Origin: Pigoraptor chileana
Taxonomy: Eukaryota > Opisthokonta > Filasterea
Direction of reading: 5' to 3'
DNA: 31,961 nt
NCBI GenBank assembly: GCA_943704495.1
Contig: CALSCR010001721.1
Coordinates: forward strand, 1-31,961
The notes beneath the pieces were generated by a model. It did no database searches. It was given only the letters and a program-made list of their open reading frames with translations, and was not told the origin of the DNA. Positions within the stretch are counted from its first letter, which is position 1, and each line of letters begins with the position of its first letter. The translations under genes and the position numbers were made by a program. Below, one piece after another: positions 19,277-30,534 of the stretch.

Positions 19277-20951
19277 ATGTACGTGGAATCGTGTCGCTGT
19301 TGGATGGATGGTATTTTCAGCCGCCCTGGGGGGACTCCGCATATTATAGTTTTTTCCGTTTTCTTGAATATTTCGCTCGGTTGCCATTTTGCTTATCTGC
19401 GACGACATCACACCAACCCTCTCCTCGCTCCCTCAATCTCACTCTCTCCCGTCCTTCCTCCCCTCTTCTTGTCGATATCGTGCGGTCATCCTGCGAAATC
19501 CACTGCAGACACCGCCCACTGTCAACGCTTACTACGATCCCACCAAGAACGTCATTGCCTTCCCTGCGGGCATTCTCCAAAGCCCCTGGTTCTTCAACCT
19601 CACATACCCCGCCGCACTCAACTTTGGTGGCATTGGAGCCGCCATGGGACATGAACTGGTGCGTTTTTCCTTGTAGTTTTGGCTGGCGTGATATCTTCTG
19701 TAGTTGTGTTTGTCTTTGTTTCTTGCAATTCACATCACCGAGACGTTATCAAATGCGGCTTTTCATCAAGATTCTCTGGTGCTCATCAATACGCACACAT
19801 ACTTCATGCATGAACTGCTTATCCTTTTTTCAGACGCACGGCTTTGATGACCAGGGCGCACAGTACGATGGCACCGGGCGCCTGCACAAGTGGTGGCCTG
19901 ACAACATTTTTGAGCGCTTCACCGAACGCACCCGCTGCGTGTCGGACCTCTACAGCGGCTTCTCTCCCGTTCCCGGCGTATTTGTCAACGGCAACCTCAC
20001 CCTTGGCGAGGTGCGTGTGTGTGTGTGGGTGTGTGGGGTGGGGTGTACCCTCCACTCATGTATTCCACTCCATCAAAACCCAGTTGATCTCGCGCAGTAT
20101 TATATTATATAATTTTTGGTTCCGCATGTGCTAACTTCACGTTTCGGCATCTCTGTGAATTCATACCCATCGCAGAATGTTGCGGACATCGGCGGGCTCC
20201 ACCTTGCGTTTGACGCATACCAAAGCTACACGCGTGACCACGGCGCCGATCCCATTGTTGTCGAGGGGCTGACGAACGAGCAGCTCTTTTTTGTCGCGTA
20301 CAGGTGTGTGTTTGTGTGCCCATTTGTGAGTGTTGCCTTAACACGATTGGAAGTGTCGTCCTGCTATTCTGCCGCGGTGCAATCTGCGTTGTCATGTGTG
20401 TTGTGGGGATGCAAGGTATTATGTGGGCTGTTCTGTTTGGAGGCACAAAAGCAACAGTCTCGTATGGCCTCTGTTGATCTGTCAAAGTGTGCACATCCTA
20501 ACACAATCCCGCCCCATCACAACACGCACAAACCGCACATGCGCAGTTTCAGCTGGTGTGAGATTGAGACGGACGCCGCCGTTACCCGCCAGGTGAATAC
20601 TCCTCCCATTATTGTGTCTGCCGCCAGCCCTAAACTTAGTCTCTCTTCTGCCCGCATCCCCATCTGAACCCATTTGAACTGCTTGCGTGCTCTGATGTCA
20701 ATGCGAATTATCTGCCCCTTCCCAAGCAGTGTGTGTATGTGATGCCGCATTTGTTTCCCCCATTCTCTCTGTCTTACACTTTCCTCGCACCCGCAATCAT
20801 GTCACATGCTACACAGGTCAAGGTGGACCCGCACTCGCCCGCGCAATTTCGAGTGAATGGACCGCTGTCTCAGTCGCCAATTTTCAGCGACACTTTTAAG
20901 TGCGCCAAAAACTCAAAAATGAATCCCGAGAAGAAGTGTGTCGTTTGGTAA
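16777..20951 (+). CDS. M13 (neprilysin/endothelin-converting-enzyme-like) zinc metallopeptidase
   Basis: Eleven exons: 16777-16924, 17083-17224, 17375-17907, 18102-18458, 18772-18839, 19040-19192, 19509-19658, 19834-20010, 20176-20303, 20547-20592, 20817-20951; 678 residues. It cleaves short extracellular peptides. An N-terminal signal peptide (hydrophobic 7-20, then GEARA) suggests secretion rather than the type II anchor of animal neprilysin. The M13_N domain opens with [13 protein letters not shown]. The catalytic half has the substrate-binding NAYY (473-476), the zinc motif HELTH (515-519) with E516 as catalytic base, E576-NVA-D580 giving the third zinc ligand and its partner, and the terminal C-x-x-W (CVVW, 675-678) typical of M13. 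The HELTH and E576/N577 motifs are each cut by an intron. All catalytic residues are present, so it should be active. It converges with LeuA. Confidence 0.95.
19245..19276. repeat. (TA)n(TG)n tract in M13 intron 6
   Basis: TATATATATA followed by TG repeats, within the intron 19193-19508. Confidence 0.9.
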
Positions 20952-21376
20952 TCACGGGACGGGATTTATGAGTTGGATGGATTGTCCAGACTACTGTCGT
21001 ACCTATACCATCACACCATTACAGAGCGTTTTCTTTCTCTGTCGGTTGTGTTCATTCCCTTTTTTTGATTTTTTATGTGTTTTTTTGTTCACTGCATCGT
21101 TTCATTTGCTCTTTATGTATTGTCCTGTTTTTGGTTTTTCTTCGGTTTGGTAACAACCGCAAAACTGTTGCGAAAAGAGTTGTTATTGGATGCACTCTTT
21201 CCTCGTCACTGTTTTTTGTGGGGCCTAACGCATTTATGCATCATAAAGTACAAAAAAAGACCAAGAATATATGTCCTCCTTTCTGAATGGCATTCGCAAT
21301 GAAATAACCAGGACGACTGCTGTTCATTGGCAGGGCATCATCCTCACTCACATTTAAAAACACACACACACACACA
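20952..21376. other. Tail-to-tail intergenic region, M13 peptidase / LeuA
   Basis: About 425 T-rich bases holding two 3' ends. A CA tract at 21361-21376 abuts the LeuA stop codon. No gene or clear AATAAA on either strand. Confidence 0.5.
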
Positions 21377-22712
21377 TTACACCGCCGCCGCCTCTCGTGC
21401 ATCCACCGCATGGCCATTCGAGCTGCCCGCATTCCCATGCCCGTTCGCCCCTCCATTCTCCGTCGCCGCCTTGCGCGCCGCACACAGCTTGTTCAGCGCA
21501 CTAATATACGCTCGTGCACTTGCCACGAGAATGTCGGGGCTTGCGCCGTGTCCGTTGAAGGTAGGTTGGGAGCCCTGCGCAAAACACATCGTTGGGAGTG
21601 TGGGCGGGAGCATAAGAGCAAATCAATGAGACCCAGGCCAATCCATAAACAGCAGTTTAAGATTCACCAGGAAACATCAAAGAAACACACGGACGACAAC
21701 CAAAACAGCGACTGTACTGCAACAAGAAGGAAATTCGCCAAACAAATGCCCACCGACAGAATGTCTCCGGATGCATCGTCCTTCGTGTCGGGCGCGAGGC
21801 GGACGGTGACTTCGCCAAGCGCATCCGTCCCGCGGGTGATCGACTTGACCTGGTACTCGAGCAGTGTCTTTGGCACTTGCACAATCCGGTCTATTGCGAG
21901 GTATATGGCATCCACAGGCCCAACACCGATGGCGGCATCGACCCTCTCCACGCCATCCTTGCTTGTGATCGAGATTGTTGCCGTCGCGTGCAGCTTGTCG
22001 CCGCACGACACGGCAATGCTGTTGAGCTTCCAGAGCTCCTCGGGTTGCAGCAGTTCGTCCTTGAATATCGCGTGGATGTCAAAATCAGTCACGCTCTTTT
22101 TCGAATCGGCGACTTTTTTGAACGAGGCAAAGGCGCGGTCCACAGCCTCATTCGACAGGTTGTCGTATCTGCACAGGGTCACGTGTGGTTGTTTGTGCGG
22201 TGGTGTTGTTGTGGTGGTGGTGATAGGCAAGCAAGTGAACGTAGAGTTGAGTGATGGGAAAGGCGAGTATGTCGTCATTTGTGGTTATGGTTGACTGGCT
22301 GACGATTGAGGGATGTAAAAGACAACAAGCCCACGTCACAAACACGCGCACACGCACACCATGTCTCACCCGAGTTCAATGAGGCGCGAACGGAAGGCGT
22401 GGCGTCCAGAATGCTTCCCGAGGACGAGGTTGCTCTTCAGTCCCACTGTTTCAGGTCGGATGATTTCGTATGTCTCCTGCAGATCCACAGTGAGCCACAG
22501 TGAGTTTGATCCCCAACAGCAATACATACAGCGGGACACAAATCATAACAACGATGCAAGAGAGAAGCAGAAATCACGCTCAGAGTTCATTCATTCCTTC
22601 AGTCCTGAGGCGAACTATCAGAGTTCGAAAGCAGTCCACAGCGAAGCAAGACGAAAAGGAACAACTTGCAATTGATAGCGTGGATCTTTCCCTGTCTTAA
22701 AACACGTGAATG

Positions 22713-22752
<40 letters not shown>

Positions 22753-24381
22753 ATGGACAGATGGCTCACTTCCACAATTCCAACACTAACACTGAACAAG
22801 GCTCTCACCTGATGCTTGAGCATGCCGTCCTGGTGAATGCCCGATTCGTGCGCAAATGCATTGGCTCCCACAATGGCCTTGTTGGGTTGCACGACCATGC
22901 CAGTGTACGCAGAGACCTGCAAACACATCACAGCACACGCCAATATGCACGTCAATTAGGTGTCGTCACTCACGCATTCAGCAGCAGAGTATTCAACCGA
23001 GATTATCATAGGCTGCACTTAAGCGTCACGCGTTCAGTGACAGCACATGTCGGCAAGAAGGTCAAGGGCAAAGCAGTCTCACGCACACGCACCATTCTAC
23101 TCGTTCGCATAATCTGCGTCGTGTCAATCTCGGTGTGCACGGGAAAGTCCTTTGCATGCGTGTGAATGGCCATAACGATCTCTTCCAGCGATGTGTTTCC
23201 CGCTCGCTCGCCAATGCCGTTGATTGTGACCTCCACCTGCCGCGCTCCATTGCGCACTCCTGCGAGAGTGTTTGCAGTTGCAAGCCCAAGGTCATTGTGG
23301 CAGTGGGTCGACCACACGACCTCTGGAACGTTTATACATCACAACGTGGACAAGCGAGGCAGAACAAACAAATTGTTGTCAGCGAGAATAACAAGAAGTG
23401 GTAGAAATAGCTCTACGCATGTCTCCTCATCGTATCGTATGCTCGTACATGTGCTCGGATGTGCGTTACCAGGACCGTAGGTCTACGTCCATGAGCTCCC
23501 CTTGTGTCCCTGAGAGAATACGTAAAACAGCACAAATGCCACTCAACTGTTTGCGCCGGCCGTGTTTTCCACGAGGTATCGGATAATCTCCCCATACTCC
23601 TCCGGGGTGTTGTACCCGACCGTATCCGGGATGTTCAGAGTTGTCGCGCCGGCTTCAATGGCCGCACCCAAAACAGTGACAAGAAAGTCCCTGTCGCTGC
23701 GTCCAGCATCCTCGGGGCTAAACTCGATGTCGGGGCAGAGACCACGCGCATAGGACACGGCCCACTTGACCTGGGTAACGCACTGCTCGCGCGATATCTT
23801 CAGCTTGTGCTTCAGATGGATGTCGCTTGTTGCAAGAAAAGTGTGGATGCGGTGGAGGGGAGCTTGGCGGACGGCGTCGTAGGCGCGATCGATGTCCTCC
23901 TTCTTGGCCCTTGCAAGTCCGCATATTACCATTGGCTTTGCGGACGCACGGCCATCCGTCAGCGGTCCGACTTCGGTCGCAATGCGCCGCACCGCATCGA
24001 AATCTCCTTCAGAGGCAATCGGGAACCCGGCCTCGCATACTGTCACACCCAACCGAGACAACTGGCGCGCAATCTCAACCTTCTCGTTGCCCGTCAACGT
24101 CACTCCCGGAGACTGTCATGGGGAGCGAAGAAAGACAGCCAAAGATCAACAAATGTGATGCAGTTCGCATGCCCAAGGAATGCAAAAAACTGCATAGCAA
24201 GGAAGTTGGTTATTGATGAAGAAAGTCCAAGTGGATGCCTTCAAACAGTCCATGAGGATCCTGCACAAACCTGTTCGCCGTCACGCAGAGTGGTATCGAA
24301 TACCACGAGAAGTTCTTTGTCAGAGGTTCCCGGATCCAGACGCGCCCGTTTGGCAGGTCGATCCACTTCAGCGTCTGCCAT
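21377..24381 (-). CDS. LEU4/leuA: 2-isopropylmalate synthase
   Basis: Seven exons: 24381-24271, 24112-23548, 23322-23093, 22916-22809, 22476-22370, 22168-21754, 21574-21377; 577 residues. It condenses 2-oxoisovalerate with acetyl-CoA, the first committed step to leucine. The DRE-TIM barrel has [13 protein letters not shown] (28-40, metal ligand D34), HCHND (232-236, metal ligands H232 and H234), GERAGN (263-268) and HESGIHQDG. The C-terminal leucine-sensing (LeuA dimer) domain follows in exons 6-7, ending at [15 protein letters not shown], so feedback inhibition by leucine is likely. A Gly/Asn/Ala-rich tail closes the protein. The first ATG (24381) has a good Kozak context (AAGATGG); the frame stays open upstream but only from a TTG. 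The N-terminus is acidic then KRAR, not a mitochondrial presequence. It is the bacterial LeuA-length form rather than the yeast Leu4 layout. It is divergent from glycerate kinase. Confidence 0.95.
22714..22751. repeat. (GT)n microsatellite in LeuA intron 4
   Basis: About 19 GT units on the plus strand, read as CA in the sense of LeuA. Confidence 0.95.
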
Positions 24382-24924
24382 CTTTGTATCTTTCTTATTG
24401 AACAGAGGGGCTGGTGGCAAGAATGAATGAGGCTCAAATATACGACGCAAGAATGACGACAGCTGACATCAGCGAAACATGAAATCTCACAGAATAATTA
24501 ATCTCAACGTATGCAGACAACAACTCTCGCTGAAATAGATTCCCCCTGTTCTTCGTGTCTGTTACTTTGCAGTGCATACGTGTGTGTGTGTGTGTGTGCT
24601 GCGTGTGCGTGTGATGAGGGAGCAAAAGTGGGTGAGGCATGTGTGCGTCCATTCCGCAAAGGACTCATCACTACTTATCTCTCAACGGCGATTGGTCGGA
24701 TTCAACCGCACTCTGATCACGTGATGCGTGATGTCACGAAAATTTCAGACCCTTTTTTAGTGTGCCCCCGACCATGACAACAACCTCGCATGCAATCAAA
24801 TCGAACACTAACTAAAGGCACCTTCTTTGTTTGATTAGACCAAATCTTAAGACTGACTTTTCTGAAAGTGTGTGGTTGAATCGGTGTTGTCGCTGTTTGT
24901 TGCTGTTGCATTAATGCAAAGGTC
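24382..24924. promoter_or_regulatory. Divergent promoter region, LeuA / glycerate kinase
   Basis: About 540 bp between two outward-facing starts. TGACATCA at 24464-24471 lies about 85 bases upstream of the LeuA ATG. An inverted CCAAT box (ATTGG) is at 24691-24695, CACGTG at 24718-24723 and TGATGTCA at 24729-24736. A TG tract occupies 24581-24600. The combination resembles that upstream of the Leu fusion gene; binding is inferred, not shown. Confidence 0.45.
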
Positions 24925-27900
24925 ATGCGTGCATCTTCTCCCGGTTCCACCATCATGAGGAGTGTTTGCCGCGTCCTCGTTGCCTGCGACAAATTCAAAG
25001 GAACACTAACCGCGGCACAGGCAAACGATGCCGTCGAGCGCGGGATAAGGTGCTTAAGCATACGTGATATTGGCTCGGGTTTTTTTTTTGTGTGCTGTCT
25101 CGTTGCCTGAAATCCGTTGCACGTCATGTATCTGCCACAGGAAAGGATTTTGAAAACGTTATTAATGTGTCTGCTCAATGGAATATTGTTTCTGTTTTTT
25201 TAAGACGGTGCGTTTTAGATGCTGACGTGCAGAAGATCGCCTTGAGTGATGGCGGAGAGGGATGGCTCGCGTCGCTCACGGGACCACTCGGTCTGACACG
25301 GCACACGGTCACGGTGACGGGCAAGTTGCACATTTGTCTCACCAAACACACATGTTGCCCGTGAGAAACTGAATGTGATCTCGTTAGTATGGATGCAATT
25401 CGTCTATGTACGGTGCTCCTCGTAGAGTCTGTGGGCATGGAGCTTGGCACTGACTTGAAACCTGCATCTTTGCCGTGTTGTTGTGCATATGCAGGGCCTG
25501 CCGGCTCACAGGTCGAGGCGGAGTATGGCACTGGCAGGGATGGGCTTGCCGTTGTGGAAATGGCGCTCGCGTCAGGTGAGGATTCCATATCGATTATATG
25601 ATGCCCTGATATGCGCAACTACCTGTTGTTGTTGCTGTTGTTGGACTCTGAATGAGTGCGGACATGTTGTGTGTGATTTGCATCTATCCTATAATAAGCC
25701 CTCCCTCCGTCATGCGCACGCCACATTCGCCTCAAACATAGGCCTGGAAATGGTGCATGGCCCACAGCGCAATGCTATGAACACAACGTCGAAGGTATGC
25801 AGTTTGGGGGGTGCCGCATTGGTCTATGTTTGTCGCTGTGTGTGTGTGGTAAGTGTCTGTGTGTCAAATCCGATCGCCGCTTTTGCGTGCGCCTCTGGAC
25901 TTTTAACCAATATAATAACACAAACCACATTCCACTTTCATGTTTGTCTTACCTTCGCAGGGCTTCGGTGAACTGATTAAGGTGTGTGACGACGGTTTGA
26001 CTCGGCAAAAATTGCTTTTTTGGCGTTGCATTCATTAACTTCAACGACCAAACTGCATTTTGAATGCCGCACCGTGTGTGTGCATAGCGTTGCTTTGGTG
26101 GCATTGTCCATACTCTTGAAGCTCCTCCCTCATCAATGCATCCCCGCACCGTGCCCTGTCAGACTGCCTATGATCGCGGATGTCGCAAGTTCCTTCTTGG
26201 CATTGGTGGAAGTGCAACCAACGACGGTGAGTGTCATAGTCACCTTAGTTCTCTTTATGGCAAAACGTGTGTATGAATTTCATCAGTCTCACAGTGAACG
26301 TGTGTCGGTATTCAGTCCTCACAATGACAATGCGTGCTGTGTGTAAATTCGTCCTCACAATGAGAACGACTATCTGCCTTTAATTGTGTTTCGTAAGTGT
26401 TTCGATGCGGAAGAAGCAAGCCGCGTTTACGTTCTTATTGATAATGATACACGCAAAAATAAACAATCCACAGGTGGCTTGGGGGCGTTGCAAGCACTTG
26501 GAGTCCGCGTTGAGGTGGACAACGGCGATGGCACAACGTCGTTTCCAGACCCTGTGTACGGGAGACACCTTCTCTCCCTGAAAAGTGTTTCCCTTCCGAG
26601 CCCTCCACTCGATGGCCGGGGCCTGCGGGCGACGTTACTCCCAGGGGCGGAATTTCAGATTGCATGCGACGTAACAAACCCGCTTGTTGGCGAGAACGGT
26701 GCCACTCGTGTCTTCGGCCCACAAAAGGGAGTTGTGTCGCTTCCCGATGGCACTGGGGATGGCGATCGTTTAGAGGAAGGTATGCGTCGGTTTGCTTCCT
26801 TACTCGTCGCTGGTGGCTGGCGCGATGTCCAGACTTTACCTGGTGCGGGTGCCGCGGGTGGTATCGGAGGTGGATTTGCGGCTGTCCTCGACGCCGACCT
26901 AAGAAAGGTACGCTGAGTGCATGTATCTTGTGAGTTATACTAAGGGGTGCCGTTGCACATTCCACTCATCAATTTGATAAGTGCAGGTGTGGTTCTCTGC
27001 TGACCTTATGTTTGTTTAATGTGTGTATGTGCGTGTGTGTCTTGTGCGCATTGTGACAGGGCATGACCATTCTGTCGGATGCATTGGAACTGGAAAGTCA
27101 CGTGGCCAATGCAGACTTCGTAATCACAGGCGAGGGCAGTTACGACTTGCAGACGGCGGGAGGAAAAGTTGTGTCTCACGTGAGTTGTGTTTGTGCATTT
27201 TGTAGTAGTGGAGTTTATGGACACGCCTGAGAGACTGGGTTGATTCCAGCATGTCTGCTGAGCAGTGGGTGCCGCAATATGTGCGGTGCGTTTTCTTCGC
27301 TTGTCTCGCGTCGCATTGAATGTTTTTGAACTTGATCTCTCTCTTTTTGGGGAGTGTGCACTGCTCTCTACTCGTTCCTTATTTGGTTGCTGCTTGTGGG
27401 TCGTCTGTCATTGTGTTGTAATCGCGGTTGAATCACTAACTGAAGAACCTTTTCTTTGTCTGTCTGTGGTTAAATGTCGTGCATCAGGTGCTTGAACTTG
27501 GATTGAAGCACAATGTCCCTGTTGTCGTCGTCTGTGGAGTGAATAAGGTGGGTGTGGGTGGGCCTCGCTGCTGAGCACGGCATGTCATGCGAAGAGTGAT
27601 GAGTGAAGATGAGGAATGATGATGACGCCGGGGTTCTGGATTGTCAATCTTGCTTTTTTTCCCTCTTTTACGGTAGTTGGCTGTTTCGTGCTTGTTCTGC
27701 TAAATGGTAAATCGGATCATTGGGCTTATGTGTGTGCCATTCGACAACTGCTTTTTCTCCACTTTTTTGAATTCATGTGGAATACCCGCCCAATCAGTTA
27801 CCGCCAGAATCGCGGAGTAACGCATTTGATATGGTGTCTCACTATGGCGTGGAGAAGGCACTTGGGGACTCTGCGGGCTGTTTGGAAGCCCTCGTCGTGG

Positions 27901-27944
27901 ATGAGTGGGACAGTTTTCGGCTGCGTGCGGACATTTCGGCATGA
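24925..27944 (+). CDS. Bacterial-type glycerate kinase (GlxK/GarK family)
   Basis: Ten exons: 24925-25049, 25205-25320, 25495-25575, 25742-25794, 25961-25981, 26163-26226, 26474-26907, 27060-27179, 27488-27547, 27798-27944; 406 residues, close to the 380 of bacterial GlxK. It phosphorylates D-glycerate with ATP, returning it to glycolysis. Family motifs in order: CDKFKGTLTA (21-30), SDGGEG (56-61), GIGGSATNDGG around the exon 6/7 junction, ACDVTNPLVGENGA, FGPQKG, LPGAGAAGG and ITGEGSYDLQT. Exon 5 is a 21-nt microexon (GFGELIK). Intron 2 starts with GC (GCAAGT donor) rather than GT; this is the only junction that preserves the frame and the family sequence. ATG choice is M1 or M11. The last exon's acceptor was chosen at CAATCAG because it alone keeps phase 0. 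It is not of the animal GLYCTK or plant GLYK type; the many introns argue that it is long established in this nucleus. Confidence 0.92.
25321..25494 (+). other. GC-AG intron in the glycerate kinase gene
   Basis: This 174-bp intron begins GCAAGT and ends GCAG. Exon 2 must end in phase 1 to join GG-CCT at 25495, and no GT lies at a phase-1 position nearby; the GC donor is a perfect match to the known GC-AG class consensus. Confidence 0.8.
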
Positions 27945-28447
27945 CCAAAGTAGTAACGGTTGATGTAACAGATTAAATATACTTTACGAAATCTCGGAAT
28001 TTTCGTGTTTAACTTTTTGCGCATTCTTCCGTCGGAAGGGAAGTTTGTTGACGGTCATGAGACACAATGACTGCAACCTTTAACTGCATTACAAGAAGGA
28101 TGACACGCTGCCATCACACTGTTGACAAAAGAGTGTCGCAAGGAGGGAAGAGCCTCAGTGTGTTTTAAAAAACCTCAGAAAAGTAAACATTAGGTGGGTT
28201 GTTATTAGATGATCATTGAATTTATCCGCACTCACAACGCATACTGTCGGCCCGGCGGTCGTGTGATCAAGGGAGTTCGAAGACTCTAATCTTCAGACGG
28301 CAACTCGAAGGCTCATCCGAGACTTCGCACACATTCGAATTCGCTGTCGTTTGAAGACCTTTTGTCCGTCGTTTTCTTACTTTTTGTTTGTTTTTGTCGC
28401 TCTTGCTGCGTCAGTGGTGCGTGTCTCGCACCAAAATACAGTGGAAG
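27945..28447. other. Intergenic region between glycerate kinase and PEX11
   Basis: About 500 bp with the 3' flank of one gene and the promoter of the next, both on the plus strand. No coding sequence. Near 28276-28327 the motif CGAAG-CTC appears twice in direct orientation (28276-28286 and 28304-28314) with an inverted partner at about 28320-28327, which could be a promoter element or hairpin. No canonical AATAAA is present after the kinase stop. Confidence 0.45.
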
Positions 28448-30534
28448 ATGCCCCTCACAAACACGGAACTCCTGGCGACATTCGTCCAATTCACATCACA
28501 AACCGCCGGTCGTGATAAAATTTACAGGTGTGTGTGTGTGCTCTTGCAATTGAACTCATTGGTACCTAAGTTCTTGCAATGATCTACTTTCGTTTGTTCC
28601 GGATTTCGTATGAGCTGCATAATGACTCGGATGTATTTCGTCGCATACATTGCATAGGCAGTCGGGAGTATCTTCTACTTCTCTTCTCAATCATCGTTGT
28701 TGAATATCGGCTGTATTTTGTCCGCAGAACGCTGCAATATGTGTCCAAGATTCTTGGTGCCCACTACGCGGGGCAGAAGGACATGAAGTTGACGATCGAA
28801 AAGCTAAGCAAGCTCGAAGGGGCACTGGGACAGTCGCGAAAGTGTGGGTGCTGTTGTTGATGTTGGTGGATGTTGACGAGCTCAAAGTGTGTCGCACAGC
28901 TGGACTGACGGTCAATGCTGACTGATACGCAGTGGCTCATATGCCAATTCTCGCCTTGTACATGCACGCACACACACGAACGCACATACACGCACACGCC
29001 ACGCACACGCACACATACATGCACGCTGGATGTGCATGTCTCACATCATCGCTGATGAATCAAATGGCATCTAAACTTGTGGGTCGCACGCAGTGTTCCG
29101 TCTTTTCAAGAGCCTCGACTTTGTGCAGGTCATTGTGAAGAACCACAATCATCCCGATACATTCCTCCGCGTGGCCATTAACGCACGTGCCGCAAGTCTC
29201 GCGGTGTGGCTCATATTCGACCACATTGTGTGGGCCGCGAAGGTCGGACTGGTGGGTTGCCCAGTCTTGTCTGCATTTTGCTTGTTGTCCAGTCTTGTCT
29301 GCTTGCTTAGCTATGTTCGTGGTACATGTACCCATTTGCGCGGTGTTGGTGTTGTGTCTTTTGTCAACGTGTGCATGCATGGAGACTGACGCACGCAATA
29401 TCAATTGCAATGTTCTGGTGCGGTGATGGGACACTGAATGGTGACACTGCTCACGTGAGACAAGCACGTGAGGGAGGAACCTAATGTATTGCAACAAGGA
29501 TTCACGTCAATGTCGTAGACGCTGAGCCCATGGACTCCCGTTTGTTTCGAAGATGTTCATGCCAAAAAAATGCACATACGTGGGGGCCTTACACATGCAC
29601 ACGCATGCGTCACCCTTCACACAGATTTCCGCGGATACCGCACGATGGACGCGCGTGAGCAGTCGTTTTTGGCTGTTTGCCCTTGCCGTGGCTATTGCCA
29701 AGGACATTTACGTTATTAATGCCGCAAAAGAGAAGGTGGGGATCACCGAATACTCCACACACCCATTCCTGTGTCCGCAACGTGCCATCTCTCATAGTTC
29801 CAGTTCTGTTATTCCATTGCTCACACTCGCCTCACTGTTCTTGGGATGGTGGGATGCCCTGAGGTGCTGCCTGTGAGGCATGTTCGCATCTGCAATGTTG
29901 TGTTTTGCGGTTGTAACGGCAACTGATGCGGATATTAATGGTGGTTTTTAATTCTCTGTTCTGTCACATGCACACTGTGCACACACGATCGACAGGAGCG
30001 AAAGGCGAAGGGCGGGTCCCCGCAACCTCTGTATCCGACCAACGCAGAGCAGAAGACTCTCTACCTCGACCTCATTCGGTGCGTTGTGTGCTTTTTTTTT
30101 TGGCGTGTATGCTGATGTATCTGTGTTAGTGTGTCTTTGTGTGTGTGTGTGTATGTTTGCGTGTGTGGTACTGCCGATTTGTCTACACGTGTGGAGGCCT
30201 TGATGTCATCGCTCTGCGCTACACTGTGGCTATTGTGGACGCGTGCGAGCCGTTTACATTGTCCATCGACTGCAATCCTCATGCGTCTCACTGAAGACAG
30301 TAACATGATGCTCTTCACACTCTCATGACATCGTTGTTCATCCTATTCATTCTTGTCGAATGCGGGTATTTTTCGACATATTACCTGCCGCACTTCAGGG
30401 ATTCGTTCGACATTTTCCTCCCGGCCTCTACTCTCGGATATGTGCAATTGTCGACAAGGAGTGTTGGAATTGTTGGCCTCGTCTCCTCCCTCATTGGCGG
30501 CTACCAGCAGTGGCCCAAGTTGAAGACTGCTTGA
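28448..30534 (+). CDS. PEX11: Peroxisomal membrane biogenesis protein PEX11
   Basis: Six exons: 28448-28527, 28728-28843, 29094-29251, 29625-29735, 29996-30078, 30399-30534; 227 residues, the normal family length. PEX11 inserts amphipathic helices into the peroxisome membrane and drives its elongation and division. Visible marks are the N-terminal DKIYRTLQYVSK helix, SRKLFRLFKSLDF, a hydrophobic stretch AASLAVWLIFDHIVW, RFWLFALAVAIAKDIY, and a C-terminal segment STRSVGIVGLVSSLIGG before the short tail. Between the last two hydrophobic parts is a basic, proline-containing loop (ERKAKGGSPQPLYP). All five donors start GTG. The exon 2 donor was placed at T|GTGGGT because it preserves both frame and the family RKLFRL motif. 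It shows that the organism has peroxisomes. Confidence 0.93.

Noticed and set aside
23504-24430. 308-codon plus-strand frame opposite LeuA
   Set aside because: Antisense shadow across LeuA exon 2 and an intron; not protein-like.
24382-24450. Upstream extension of LeuA that could act as a presequence
   Set aside because: It begins on TTG. The ATG at 24381 has a strong Kozak context, so the short start was kept.
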